Of a DNA stretch of 64,000 nucleotides, positions 1 through 10,099 are shown in pieces. The stretch lies in assembly GCA_019914995.1 (NCBI GenBank), contig CM034128.1, positions 994,501 to 1,058,500 of the forward strand, read 5' to 3'. Position 1 is the first letter of the stretch, and every line of letters begins with the position of its first letter. The stretch is from Acanthochlamys bracteata (Eukaryota > Streptophyta > Magnoliopsida > Pandanales > Velloziaceae). Under the pieces are notes generated by a model. It ran no database searches. It saw nothing but the letters and a program-made list of their open reading frames with translations, and was not told the origin of the DNA. The position numbers and the translations under genes were made by a program.

Positions 1-1339
1 TTCTCTTCCTGTTTTTTTTTTTTTTTCTTTTTCTCCACACTATTTCCTCGTTGCTGTGACTTCCTTTTTATAGAGTTTCTTTCCTGTGCAGGAGCCGTTG
101 AGGAACGTTGCTGTTGGCACTCGGTTCTTCACGTCAGAGAAGAAGTGGTGTTGTCCAGTGGTTCTTTAGCTGTGTTTGTGCAAAGTCTCCATGGCATTAA
201 ATGCGTTGAAGAGATTTGAATTTGCTGCCAATGGTTGAAAGCTTAATTCAGCTAAGCTTCTGTTTGAGATTTGGTGAGCTGATGAGTTTATATGGCATGT
301 CCATAATAAATGCAATGCAGGTTGACTGCTTTGCTTGATCAAAGACTTTGACTGCTTTCTTTCCTTGATTATTGAGCTTTCCTTTTGTGTGAAAGTGAAA
401 ATAATTTTAGCTCTTGTAAATCTTCTGTTTGAAATGCTTCAGTCCGTTGTGAGTGTAGGTGATTTTTGAAAGCAAGAGAAATTTCGTTGCCGTTGAACAC
501 AAGGATCTGTCCCGAAACAGAGAAGTCTGCTTGTGCTTCAGTAGCCAAACAGCTGACTGTAATGTGGCTGTTGCATCCTCTGTCCCGTATGCTATTCTCT
601 GTCCCGCTTCGAGTAGTCGACCAGCTGACTGTGATGTGGCTGTGGCATCCTCTGTCCCGTGTGCTTGTAATTAAGTTCGTGATTTCTTCTAGAGGAAAAT
701 CGAATTCTGTTTGTTGAAGCATTTCTGCATTATCAGCAAGACATGATTCTAATGATACTTTGCACTATGTTCTTTGTCTTCTCTTGTTGTGATTTTTCAT
801 GATTCTTGATATGAACTTGTAGCTGATATGTTCCTCAATAAGTCCTCAAGATTTTTGCTTCAAATGGATGACGAATTCTTGATTGAATTACATCTGAAAA
901 GTTATTTCATCAATGACCGATTCTGCTCTCTGTTCACTGAATTTTCATTTATCATTTCACGATTTTTCCAAGTTTATATTGATCATCATTTGATGTGCTA
1001 TTCAGTCAATCTTATAGTGTGCATGTTGGCCTGTCTCTGATGGAAAGTTGAAGTTCAATTGGAATCGGCATCATGCTTGAAATTACTTCTGAAGAGTGAG
1101 TGATTATCACGATTTTCTGATTCTTCTCTGTCCAGCGAGCAGCAGCTAAATAGCAGAGAAGTAGCCGGCTATTGAGTCCTCTATTTTTTGTTCATCTTTG
1201 TTGGCGATACTCTGTTTTTCTGCTCTTCTCTGTTCGCAATATCCATATAGCAGCAATTAGACAGCTGGCTGTTTGGTGGCTGATGGATTCTCTGTTCTGT
1301 GTGGGATAGATCTGTTTTATAAATTTCTGCAGAACTTGA
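1..1339. other. Intergenic, no gene recognised
   Basis: No open frame here looks like a known protein. The only structure I see is a family of imperfect direct repeats around 'cagctgactgt..atgtggctgt', at 550-588, 622-660 and, more diverged, 1262-1303. The sequence is T-rich on the plus strand. Confidence 0.5.
550..660 (+). repeat. 39-bp imperfect direct repeat, two copies
   Basis: Copies at 550-588 and 622-660 both run from cagctgact to cctctgtcccgt and differ at only about two positions. Their start points lie 72 bp apart. A third, clearly diverged copy (cagctggctgtttggtggct...) lies at 1262-1303. No protein or RNA function is evident, and the repeats may be relics of a transposon end. Confidence 0.7.
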
Positions 1340-3210
1340 TTCCAATCATTAGTTCACCCTAATCCATAAATTATAATTCTTAATTATTGTTATCATCAAA
1401 ATCAATCTTGAAGTTCCAACAGAACCTCCATCATAGCTAGCCCTATATTTATTAGCACATTTTCTCGACCGTTGAAAAATAAAATAGTCTGGTATTTTCA
1501 AATCTCGACTTTGAAAAATCTTAACAAGATATCCACAAGGGGATCTCCATAAACTCAAAAAATTTGCATTCACAGTTTTCTTCTTTTATGATTGGATTAA
1601 ACCTTACCTTCCATTCATGTCGATTACCTTCCAAGTGACACTTATAAATATAAGTCGTATAGCCATCACAACTCTTTTCATCATCATGCAAAATATATTG
1701 AGACTGAGCTTTTTCATATTTCTTTTTAAACTTATTGTACACGTTCCTCGTATACAGTTTTGCTGCACTTTTTAATACATTATAGTTATATTTTACAATG
1801 CAATATAAATGTTCAGTTACATAATTCTTGTTTTTGTCTTTCTCAACAATCTTACTCAAATATTTCTCATTCTTGAGTACAAACTCTCTAAAAGTTGTTG
1901 TGGGATGAAAAAAATTTTATATATACCATTCATACTTTCGAAGCCGGCAGTAATGATAGTGCCCGTATAGAAAGTATCTAAATGATAAATAAGTACCCTT
2001 TTTTATCGAATATCGTATATGCCTCGAAGTCATCTCATTTTTTTGCAACTCATATGCACATATCAAGTCTTCCCACCTCTTTTCAAAGGTGTTAACTGCA
2101 TAAGTTTTTCGAATACATGATTTGATATCTTTTTTGAATTTTGATTTTTTGAAATAAACATGTGAAAACTTTTCTGTGAATTTTTTCATTATGGGCCATA
2201 AATAAAATCTATGTAATATATTCGAAAATATCTTTGCAACCGCTGCAGTCATAGCTCTCTTGATCTGTGATAATTGAAGATAGAGCACGCTCGCCCATAG
2301 CTGCAAGCCATGTCTCAAAAAGCTACTGAAAGAAATCTTCAGTCTCATCCAAAAGCAATGCGCAACCGAATTGAATTGACATGTTGTAATGATTAACTCC
2401 AGTGATTAGCGCAAATGATATCTCATCAATATTTTTGCAGTAGGTGGTGTTACAAAATATAACGTCACCAAAATAATGATACTGATTACGTGACCTTCCA
2501 TCTACCCAAAAAAAATTAATTACTCATGAGTTTTCATCCATCTGTATCACATAAAAAAAATTGAATCTTCTATACTCTTCTTTTTAAAAAAGTGAAGCGC
2601 TACGGTGGCGTCACCACTGATAAGCTTCTTATACTTCTTCAAACGACACAAATGATTTCAACAGTCTCTGTCATCAAATCTATTCTACGGTCTGTGAAGT
2701 ATATCTACAATCTTAAGCAACGGGTATGCCTTCATCCCGAAATGAGTGGATCAAATTTTTAGCTGCAGTAGGCATATTTCTACAAACGAACATGCACATT
2801 TTTTTTGCAGGACTAACAAGATTATAATTATAATCACCTTCACAATCCACCACTTTTCATAATCAGTAAGTTGATTTTTCACTCTCATTGTTGCACGACA
2901 CCCTCACTTTGTTGTGCTTGTACTTCTCTTCTGCTTAACTTTCTTTTCGGATTCAATGTCCAGTTGTTGTGATCGATGGCCTTTATGATTCCCAAAGCGA
3001 TCACAATTCATTTGAGAAACAGTGAGTTCATTTGAATGAGCACGGATCTTTTGCGTAGTTCGAGTGACGGCGTTAAATTTCTTCGCTTTTCTATAGTTTT
3101 TGTAGAATTATTTTGCGACTTCGAGGTTTTCAAATGTCATCTCTAAATACGGCGCTAAATTCTTTGGTAGAGAAAAACCGTCATCGAAACCTACAAATTT
3201 TCATAAAAAA
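1340..3210 (-). pseudogene. FAR1/FHY3-type MULE transposase, decayed
   Basis: Reading the minus strand from 3204 down gives the parts of a FAR1-related (Mutator-like) transposase in order. First comes a FAR1 DNA-binding-like segment (TFENLEVAK, then GCRATMRVK) with two in-frame stops. Next is the transposase core (FCNTTYCKNIDEISFALITG, VNHYNMSIQFGCALLLDE, TAAVAKIF.N.LHRF.LW.IMKKF) at about 1950-2470. The C-terminal SWIM-zinc-finger-like CECKFFEF and a KCANKYRASYDGGSVGTSRL tail at about 1350-1600 follow. Stops and frame changes between the parts show it is not functional. It could be a domesticated FAR1 gene or a transposon copy; no clear terminal inverted repeats were found by eye, so I cannot decide. 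The family binds DNA and carries an RNase H-like fold. Confidence 0.75.
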
Positions 3211-3492
3211 TGACATAAGAAGCAAAATTCAAATATGAATATTATTGAATGGAAGAGAAATGCCAACAATGCATTTTTTTACAAATGAGATGGTTAGACA
3301 TAGTGTAGAAATTTTAGATGCAAGAGAAAGAAAAAAAATTGGAGCTTTTGTCTGGCTGCAACAGAGACAAACATAGAGCACCTCTCTCTATTTCTCCAGC
3401 CATAGCAAAGTCTTCCGCTAAGTAATAGCAAAATGATGTAATAAGAAAACAACAAAATTACCCCTTACTAACCATACTATATTTTTTTGTTT

Positions 3493-3697
3493 TTCTTCCT
3501 CAAATACAACCAGTTATGTTTTTCATTTTTTTGTCCTCAATTATGTTGACCCTATTTTGTTTACTTTTATTTTTTCTTCCTCAAATACATTATACCCTGT
3601 TTTTATTTTTCTTCCTCAAATACAAATAACCCACAACTTGAACTTGTTATATTTTCTTCCTCAAATACAAGCGTTATTTTTTTCTTCCTCAATTACA
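3493..3697 (+). repeat. Array of TTCTTCCTCAAATACA motifs
   Basis: The 16-bp motif TTCTTCCTCAAATACA occurs at 3493, 3575, 3609 and 3654, and with one change (AATTACA) at 3682. Spacing is irregular (82, 34, 45 and 28 bp), and there is one further half-copy at about 3524. It lies upstream of the decayed transposase, so it may be the subterminal repeat region of the same element. That link is inference. Confidence 0.65.
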
Positions 3698-3956
3698 AAC
3701 TTATTTAAAGCTAAATAAATGCCATTCTTCAAAATCTTGGCACAAACGAAATTTTTTCTTATTCATCAAATAGTACAGCTACATTAACAATTACAAAAAT
3801 ACTGAAAAATGATTGATTCATTCACATTATACACTAACTGCATTCATGTCATAAATTACATTGACATTACATATTTGCTGTTCATGTCTACAAATTCTTC
3901 ACAGTTGAGGAGTGTACACAAGAAACTCGAAAAAGATTTAAGATACTCAGACCAGT

Positions 3957-4410
3957 GAGCTCACTAGCCTAACTCAGTGAGCAGTGAGCTGACTAGTGAG
4001 CACTGCTAGCTCACTAGTGAGCTGCTATGAGCTAGCCAATCTTGAAAAATCGCAAAAAACAAAATCATATTTCTTAAGATTCATTATAAAAAAAATCAAA
4101 TTTGTTATGCTAAATTTGTTTAAGCTGCATTATACATCACTATTAACAAAAAAAAATTTGAGTTCTGCCAACTCACTAGTCGAAAACTAGTGAGCTCACT
4201 GGACTGACTCACTGACCAGTGGGCACTGCTAGCTCACTGGTAAGCTGCCATGAGCTAGCCAATTTTGATGAATTTGTAAAAAACAAAACCATATTTCCAA
4301 AGATGTATTGTAAAACAAAAAATCAAATTTGTTACACTAAATTTATTTAAGCTGCATTGTACATAACTATTAACAAAAGAAAAACAAAAAAAAATTTGAG
4401 CTTTACCACT
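3957..4410 (+). repeat. Tandem duplication, unit about 230 bp, with palindromic heads
   Basis: Copy 1 (about 3957-4170) and copy 2 (about 4191-4410) share a head of 'agctcact' blocks, then gagctagccaat, aaaaaacaaaa, tcaaatttgtta, aagctgcatt and a 'actattaacaaaa' tail. A third, shorter and degraded copy begins near 4484 (gagctcactaaaattcaatg). The head of copy 1 holds the perfect palindrome AGCTCACTAGTGAGCT at 4008-4023. No coding content is apparent; the short open frame across copy 1 is low complexity. Confidence 0.65.
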
Positions 4411-4797
4411 CATTTGAATTAATTCACCAATTTGAAAAGCTCATCGCTGAGAGATATCCAAAGAGCTCAATGGCCAATCATAATGAGCTCACTAAAATTC
4501 AATGCTTTTAAAAAAACAAAGATAAATTTCTTAATTGCATTATAAACAAAAATAATTTATTATATTAAATATATATATTATATTTTTATTATATTAGAAT
4601 ATTTATTTAAAGTTAGATATTTTTTATTTAGAACTCCCATAAAAAAGAGCAAGTGTAAAGTGAAAAAAGATAAATTAAGAAACAAATTTAAGAACCTCTA
4701 ATTTTTATTAGTATTATTTTTTGCTTGTACCACCGCGACCCGAACCATCCCAAGGAAAAACAAAATACTTTTTCTTATGTAAATGGGGAGCGATTGT
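4411..4797. other. AT-rich intergenic, nothing recognised
   Basis: The stretch contains the degraded third repeat copy near 4484 and a TATATA-rich tract around 4560-4620. No gene or RNA is seen. Confidence 0.4.
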
Positions 4798-4827
4798 GAG
4801 CCGTCGGATGGAGAAATTCGACGGCTC
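4798..4827. repeat. Perfect 9-bp inverted repeat
   Basis: GAGCCGTCG at 4798-4806 and CGACGGCTC at 4819-4827 are exact reverse complements with a 12-base loop. This could form a hairpin, but no associated gene is evident. Confidence 0.5.
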
Positions 4828-4851
4828 AAATAAGGAATGCGGAGCGCACAA

Positions 4852-4917
4852 ACAAGTTCGCAGGATTAAGAACCTCATTAATCACAGATAGACAAGTTCG
4901 CAGGATTAAGAACCTCA
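4852..4917 (+). repeat. 26-bp direct repeat, period 40
   Basis: acaagttcgcaggattaaga... occurs at 4852-4877 and again without change at 4892-4917. The second copy is separated from the first by taatcacagatag. The region is noncoding, about 460 bp upstream of the next gene. Confidence 0.65.
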
Positions 4918-5313
4918 ATAATTACATTATTAAGAAAACATGAACAGACTGCACTAACTCCCAAATCAGCGGGAACGTGATTGCAATTATAATTAATTAA
5001 CTCAAGTTTTTAAAAATCATCCTTAAACAATAGGTTAGTTGATGTTTAAAATTCATAATCAATAACCGAAAACTTTATAATTGTAACTCACATGATCATA
5101 ACGAACATACGTCTTAATTATTTATCTATATTTGAGTATATAATACAACAACCCCTTGAGTCTGAGGGCGGAATATCTTGAAGATTTGATTTGATATTCC
5201 AGCAAATATGACAGTATCTTCTAATGCTTTCTTAATAATGTGACTAATGAGCGCTTACAGGTGATCCATTACTTGCCCGCAGGTGATAATACATTTCAAA
5301 CTAACTACCATCG

Positions 5314-5325
5314 CTATATAAATAG
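5314..5325 (+). promoter_or_regulatory. TATA box of the 5.4-kb secreted protein gene
   Basis: ctatataaatag lies 56 bases before the start codon at 5381. That position suggests a transcription start near 5345 and a short leader. Confidence 0.55.
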
Positions 5326-5380
5326 TTCCTTTAGATCTACAGATATGCAGCACAAGTACCTCACCATATAACTTGAGGAA

Positions 5381-5776
5381 ATGGCTGGCAAGAAGAATGT
5401 TTCCGTTGCTCTCGGCCTCGCATTCAATATGCTGCTATTCACTTTAGTCGCCTGCCAACAACAATGCTCCTTACAAACTTCCGACTTGCAAGTTTGCACC
5501 GCCGTCCTGAACAATCCTTCATTGGCTGGTCAGATTTTACGCACGGTGTCAACCATCACCCAGGGCCAGGGCCTGAACAATCCCTTGGCTGGTCTGAATT
5601 TAGGCACCGTTACCCAATGCTGCTCCCTGCTAAATGGTACTTCTGTGGATGGGACATGTGTGTGCAATGTCCTCAAGGTTGCCCTCAACACAGGCGTTTT
5701 AGGCACTATTAACATCGGTACACCTGCTGCTGCTTTCAAGAGTCTAGTCAATACCTGCAACGCCACTTCCCTTTGA
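5381..5776 (+). CDS. Secreted eight-cysteine (hydrophobic seed protein/LTP-like) protein
   Basis: This is a single-exon, 131-residue protein of the AAI/LTP superfamily, hydrophobic-protein type. A signal peptide covers about residues 1-24 (hydrophobic VALGLAFNMLLFTLVA, with V-A before the likely cut). The mature part has cysteines at 25, 29, 39, 80-81, 93, 95 and 126, so the CC and CxC signatures are clear. The usual last cysteine near the C-terminus is absent and an extra one sits at the mature N-terminus. Between the second cysteine block and CC there is an internal duplication (NNPSLAG... / NNPLAG...). Such proteins are exported to the wall or cuticle and bind hydrophobic ligands; the ligand here is unknown. 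The start was chosen at the first Met, just after a good TATA box. Confidence 0.85.
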   Translation: MAGKKNVSVALGLAFNMLLFTLVACQQQCSLQTSDLQVCTAVLNNPSLAGQILRTVSTITQGQGLNNPLAGLNLGTVTQCCSLLNGTSVDGTCVCNVLKVALNTGVLGTINIGTPAAAFKSLVNTCNATSL

Positions 5777-7071
5777 GCTTCCGGTGTTCTTAAGCAAATT
5801 TTTGTTCCCTAAGTTGATCATGTCTTCTGATCAATTTGTGTTGTAAGATTTTTCAGGCATTGCGTTCATGCTTGTTCTACTGAATAAGGCTTAAAAACAG
5901 CCAAGTCTGTATTTGTCAAAGTTGTTGCTTTTCGATGTGTTTTCTTATTTATTAACCAAACATTTGGAGATCTGGTCACTAATAAGTATGACGTACGTAC
6001 TCTTGTCGTTCGTAGCAGCTAGCATAAATATATCCCTGTTGAATCAATTGGTTTCTTCAAATTATTATTATAAGGCGAGAGGTCCTATCTGCGGCTAAAG
6101 ACAGTATTTTTTTTTCTCAGTACAACTTCTCTCCTTCTGCATATTTTACTTTGGCGCCTCAGAAAGAAACAATATGGAAGAAGAAACTGAACACCTGCTG
6201 CTCTCCTAAATGGTCTGAACTAGCACGACAATTTTATAATAGACAAATGCTTCAACAACAGTAAAAATAAAGTGCGATTTGTTCGAAGTATATACGATAA
6301 AATCAAGCAACAGGTGAAGTGTCCCTTCCCGTCGCAGCTCCGGGCATGAAAACTACAAGGCCCTTGCAACTTAGTAGGACTACAGCACTACAACTGAATT
6401 TCTAGTGACTACCAACATTACAGACGGTTTTCTTATTTATTAATGAAACATTTGGAGATCTTGCTTTTGGTCACAAAGCATTACGGATGTGTTGGAAAAT
6501 ATTTATAAAATAGAACTTTTTTTTAAAAAAAATATTTTTATTCTATTCAGTAAAATAAGTTCTAATTTTTTCTATTAAAAAGTAATGATAAAAAATAAAA
6601 AATAATAAAATTTTATAACTTCATTTTTTTATATTTTTTAAATTTTTAAATAAAATTTTTAGAATATTATAGAAAGTTTATTATTAAAATTCTGAAATGA
6701 GCTGAAGGAGTGAAAAACATTTGGTAATTAAGCAGTAGTGCCAAACTCACCATCTTCTTGTAGCAGTTAGCGTAATTTCCTGTTAATCCAAACATTTGGT
6801 AAGTTTATTAAAAATGCTGAATGCAACTGATCAGGACAACCACCCTCCATCTAAGATAACAAGCACATGAAATTAACAAGGAGAAACATATATTCATGCA
6901 TTTTTAGCATACCATATATATAACACTTCTACATGGACACATGAAATATTGGCAACCATCCTGGATACCTTTCTCTGCCTTTATTAAGTACTACACATAT
7001 ATGATATACCAAACACTGGCTACATATATAGGGATGATTTATGAAGATAAAACTTTTATGTGATCAGGACT
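5777..7071. other. Intergenic, AT-rich MITE-like tract inside
   Basis: The 3' flanks of two convergent secreted-protein genes meet here. Around 6490-6690 is an AT-rich segment with runs of ttttaaa and 'ataaaattttt' that resembles the dispersed AT-rich MITE family also seen at 27.3, 59.1 and 62.5 kb. No gene is recognised. Confidence 0.4.
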
Positions 7072-7482
7072 TCAAGGGCACTGGAATCCCCTCGGGACAT
7101 TCTTGCCACAGTAGTTGAGGAGAAGGCTAAGATCAATAGGCAGGTTAAGGTTGATTCCAAGAATGTTTGCCTTGATTGCAGTGCAGAGACAAACGGCAGC
7201 TTCAAGATCAACAAGGTTACCAAGCAAAGAGCAGCATGGTTCCTTCGGTGGTGTGCCAATTGTAATGTTTAGGAGACCGTTGAGCACGTTAGCGCACACG
7301 GCAAGCTTCAAGGCATCTATTGGGCACTTCTCGTTACCACCTGGAGGTGATTGGCCTGGTTTAGGACTCGGCGGAGGACTTGGTTTTGGATTGCAACCGC
7401 TGTCACAAGCGTTAGCGAAGGCGAAGAAGAGAAGATTGAAGATTAGAAACAGTGTTATTGAGATTTTTGTCTTTGTTGCCAT
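7072..7482 (-). CDS. Hybrid proline-rich protein (HyPRP), short proline domain
   Basis: This intronless gene encodes 136 residues if it starts at MATKTK. An upstream in-frame Met five codons earlier is less likely, because MATKTK gives a standard signal peptide. Residues 1-25 are a hydrophobic signal. C26 and C30 open a short Pro-rich stretch ([18 protein letters not shown]) to about 51. From C53 to the C-terminus runs the eight-cysteine domain: [38 protein letters not shown] and GFQCP. HyPRPs are secreted cell-wall or plastid-associated proteins linked to stress and wall extension; the exact role is not deducible. It is closely similar in its domain to the gene at 12.7 kb on the same strand, so the two are probably duplicates. 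Confidence 0.9.
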   Translation of the reverse strand: MATKTKISITLFLIFNLLFFAFANACDSGCNPKPSPPPSPKPGQSPPGGNEKCPIDALKLAVCANVLNGLLNITIGTPPKEPCCSLLGNLVDLEAAVCLCTAIKANILGINLNLPIDLSLLLNYCGKNVPRGFQCP

Positions 7483-7571
7483 TGCTAAGATCAACACCAG
7501 CTACTTCAGTATTCTTCACCAAGTACTTGAAGGCACCTGTGTCTTGCAAAATGTATGGAAGAGGGAGTACG

Positions 7572-7583
7572 ATATTTATAGGG
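7572..7583 (-). promoter_or_regulatory. TATA box of the 7.1-kb HyPRP gene
   Basis: The minus strand reads ccctataaatatc about 90 bases upstream of the MATKTK start. That is a plausible TATA position for a short leader. Confidence 0.5.
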
Positions 7584-9992
7584 ATTAATCGGTTGTCGAT
7601 GTTAAGAACTTTAGTCATTGCTTATTAATAATTCTGAGATGGTATTAATAAAATTTTAAACTCATACTTTTAGTAATCAATTGATTTTTGAGATAAATCT
7701 TAAATTCATCGCGCGCAAGCGACATCACATTATCTTTTGCAAGTAATTTTTTTTTAATCGGATTGTTGACAAGAACGCATAATTACGTGGTGGATCTACA
7801 TGATCGAACTAGAATATTAGGGGAGTATGAATGTCTTGCATAACAACGAATACATCTTCGTCACTCGTCTCATCTTCTGGCAATTTTTGCTGACATTTTC
7901 AGCTCAAAGTTTGAGTTTTGTGAGTTTACTATAGAGTACACTGATACTTCAAGAAACAAAAACTAAGTAGAGCAATTGCATTGGTACGCGTTTCATTTGA
8001 AGATATAAATCATGGTCGGTGTTGAACTTGAAAATCAATTTTAAAGCAATTATTCTCCTTCGAATGTGAGATAAGGATGAAAATTTAAGCAAATTGAGAT
8101 CTTGTAATGTCTATGTTCAGAGAGAAATTTTTTCCAGTCTACTAAATGAACAGAAACAAAACAAGAAATTATACCAAGTTTCAACATTGTTAGTTTTCAA
8201 CTCTGCAACTTGTCCATCAGTAGCCTTTGAATTTCAATCAAAGCCAAAAATATATGATGTACATACATGGATTTCAAAGCAACATTACGCATATATAATT
8301 GTCGTATCAGAAAACAAGCACTACTGTCAACGAACTAGAAGCGTCCATGAAGTTAAACATGCATAAACAAATCTATCTATGCATGAAGTTTTTTTAATTA
8401 AAATTGATCAGATAAAATTTTGATCCCACAATGAAATAAATTAACAAAGTGTAGCCTCTGTGTGAAACCAAGAAAACAAAAATTAAACGGTCAAGGATTA
8501 AGAAAATTTGTGTAACATCAAAATATAGCTCGAATTTCTCGTCCTGATTTGGAGAATTATAATTTTCTGTTTTTCTTTTTTACCAATTAGTGTTTCTCAG
8601 AAAGTGTCTGTGACTCATTTTATTATTGAGAATACACTGTTTAATTACGTATTGGCTATATAACTATTGAGAATATACTGTTAATTATTGTCTAATAAGA
8701 GCTTTATCTTCATGATCCCGAGAATCATGCTTGTGTGTATAGTTGGGCCTAATGCTGCTATAGTTGGGCTTTATTTTGGGCCCATTCAGAGGTCTAGTTC
8801 CACAGGGTTTTTTGGCCCATATATAATACAATTAGTTGTTGCCCTGCATCGGTTGACTTTTAATTCAATTTCAAAATCGTTTAGTATTGCTTAAATAAAA
8901 TTCTAAAATAATTTGTAAAACTTTTAAAACTTAAATTTATTTATAATTTTAAAAAATAAAAATTATATATTTAAAATAAAAAGAAAGATATATAGGTATT
9001 AGAAATGGATAGCCAAATAATCTCTTATAGCTTTCGGAATTGATGATACTCAAAAATAGAGATTATAAGTATTCTGATAATTTTGTTATACTTTAAAGTA
9101 GAAAAGTAAAATTTTGAATTTTTGGTCATGTATTTTTTTTCAAACAAACCTAATCAATTCGTCGTTTTGTACTTCAATAGCTGGTGTTGCTCAGTCAAAA
9201 TTTGATGCCTACCTTATGTAAAAGCTTGTTCATTTGTTACATAATAATCTCGATAATAATAAAAAAACTATTTTTAAAGATTATAAATTTATTTTTAATA
9301 ATTCATTTTAAATTTGCTTTGTAACGAGTAAATAGATCTATAGCCAAAATCTTCTCCATTGAATAGAGCTGGCAGTCTACTTCACACGTCACGGAATGTT
9401 CTTGAAATATATTTTTTGAAAATATGATTTTTTATTTTCTATTATAAAAATTATTACATAATAAAATTATTATATTACAAATATTACTTTAGTAAAAATT
9501 ATCAGAATATCTTCTTCCTACATCTAGATGATCGTGCCATTTCTTCTTCTATTTTGATTTCTTGAGGGAGGGGAAAAAGTTCAAATTACGCTGTATTAAA
9601 AAAAAAAGAGAAAACTAAAGCATTATTCTTTGTTCTCCAGTTTCCAGTCCAACTCCCAAGCAAATGAACATTTTTTTATCTTCATTTCCCATTTCCATAA
9701 ATTGACCGTCTATTTTGTTGGACCTTTTCTGAGTTCTCGCAGCAGCGACAGTGCCATCCTCCAATTCATTTGCCATTCCAATGTTCTCTCTCAGACTTGT
9801 AACATTCAATTCAAAATTCCAAAAAGCCAAAACAGGACAAACCCATGGTTTTGGTTTTTGTTTTTTCCCAAGGTTCTCTTTCTCCACAGTCCAATCTCCG
9901 TGTTGGTTTGTGGTACCCTACTACTACCACCACCACCAACGTCCTTTCTTTTTCTTCTGTTCATCGAAGGGTCAAGCTTTCCTATTCGTTCT
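7584..9992. other. Intergenic region between divergent HyPRP and LDH
   Basis: This stretch is AT-rich and gene-free as far as I can see. Short open frames at 8.1-8.9 kb have no recognisable domain and low-complexity composition. A local AT-rich tract at 9410-9490 resembles the dispersed MITE-like family. Confidence 0.4.
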
Positions 9993-10000
9993 TTATAAAA
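9993..10000 (+). promoter_or_regulatory. TATA box of the lactate dehydrogenase gene
   Basis: tataaaac begins 107 bases before the LDH start codon. It is followed by an AC-rich leader containing caccaaacgcaacactcg. Confidence 0.5.
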
Positions 10001-10099
10001 CCTGAACACCAAACGCAACACTCGTCTTCAACAAATTAAAACACTCCAATCCATTTTACTTCTTCTTTTTCTTGCAAACTGAGAGAAAAACAGAGGGAG

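Noticed and set aside
3493..3697. CRISPR-like array of short repeats
   Set aside because: Spacing is irregular, repeats are few and T-rich, there are no cas genes, and the genome is a plant's.
8094..8894. Open frames of 68-90 codons between HyPRP and LDH
   Set aside because: Random-like composition, no known motif and no splice pattern.
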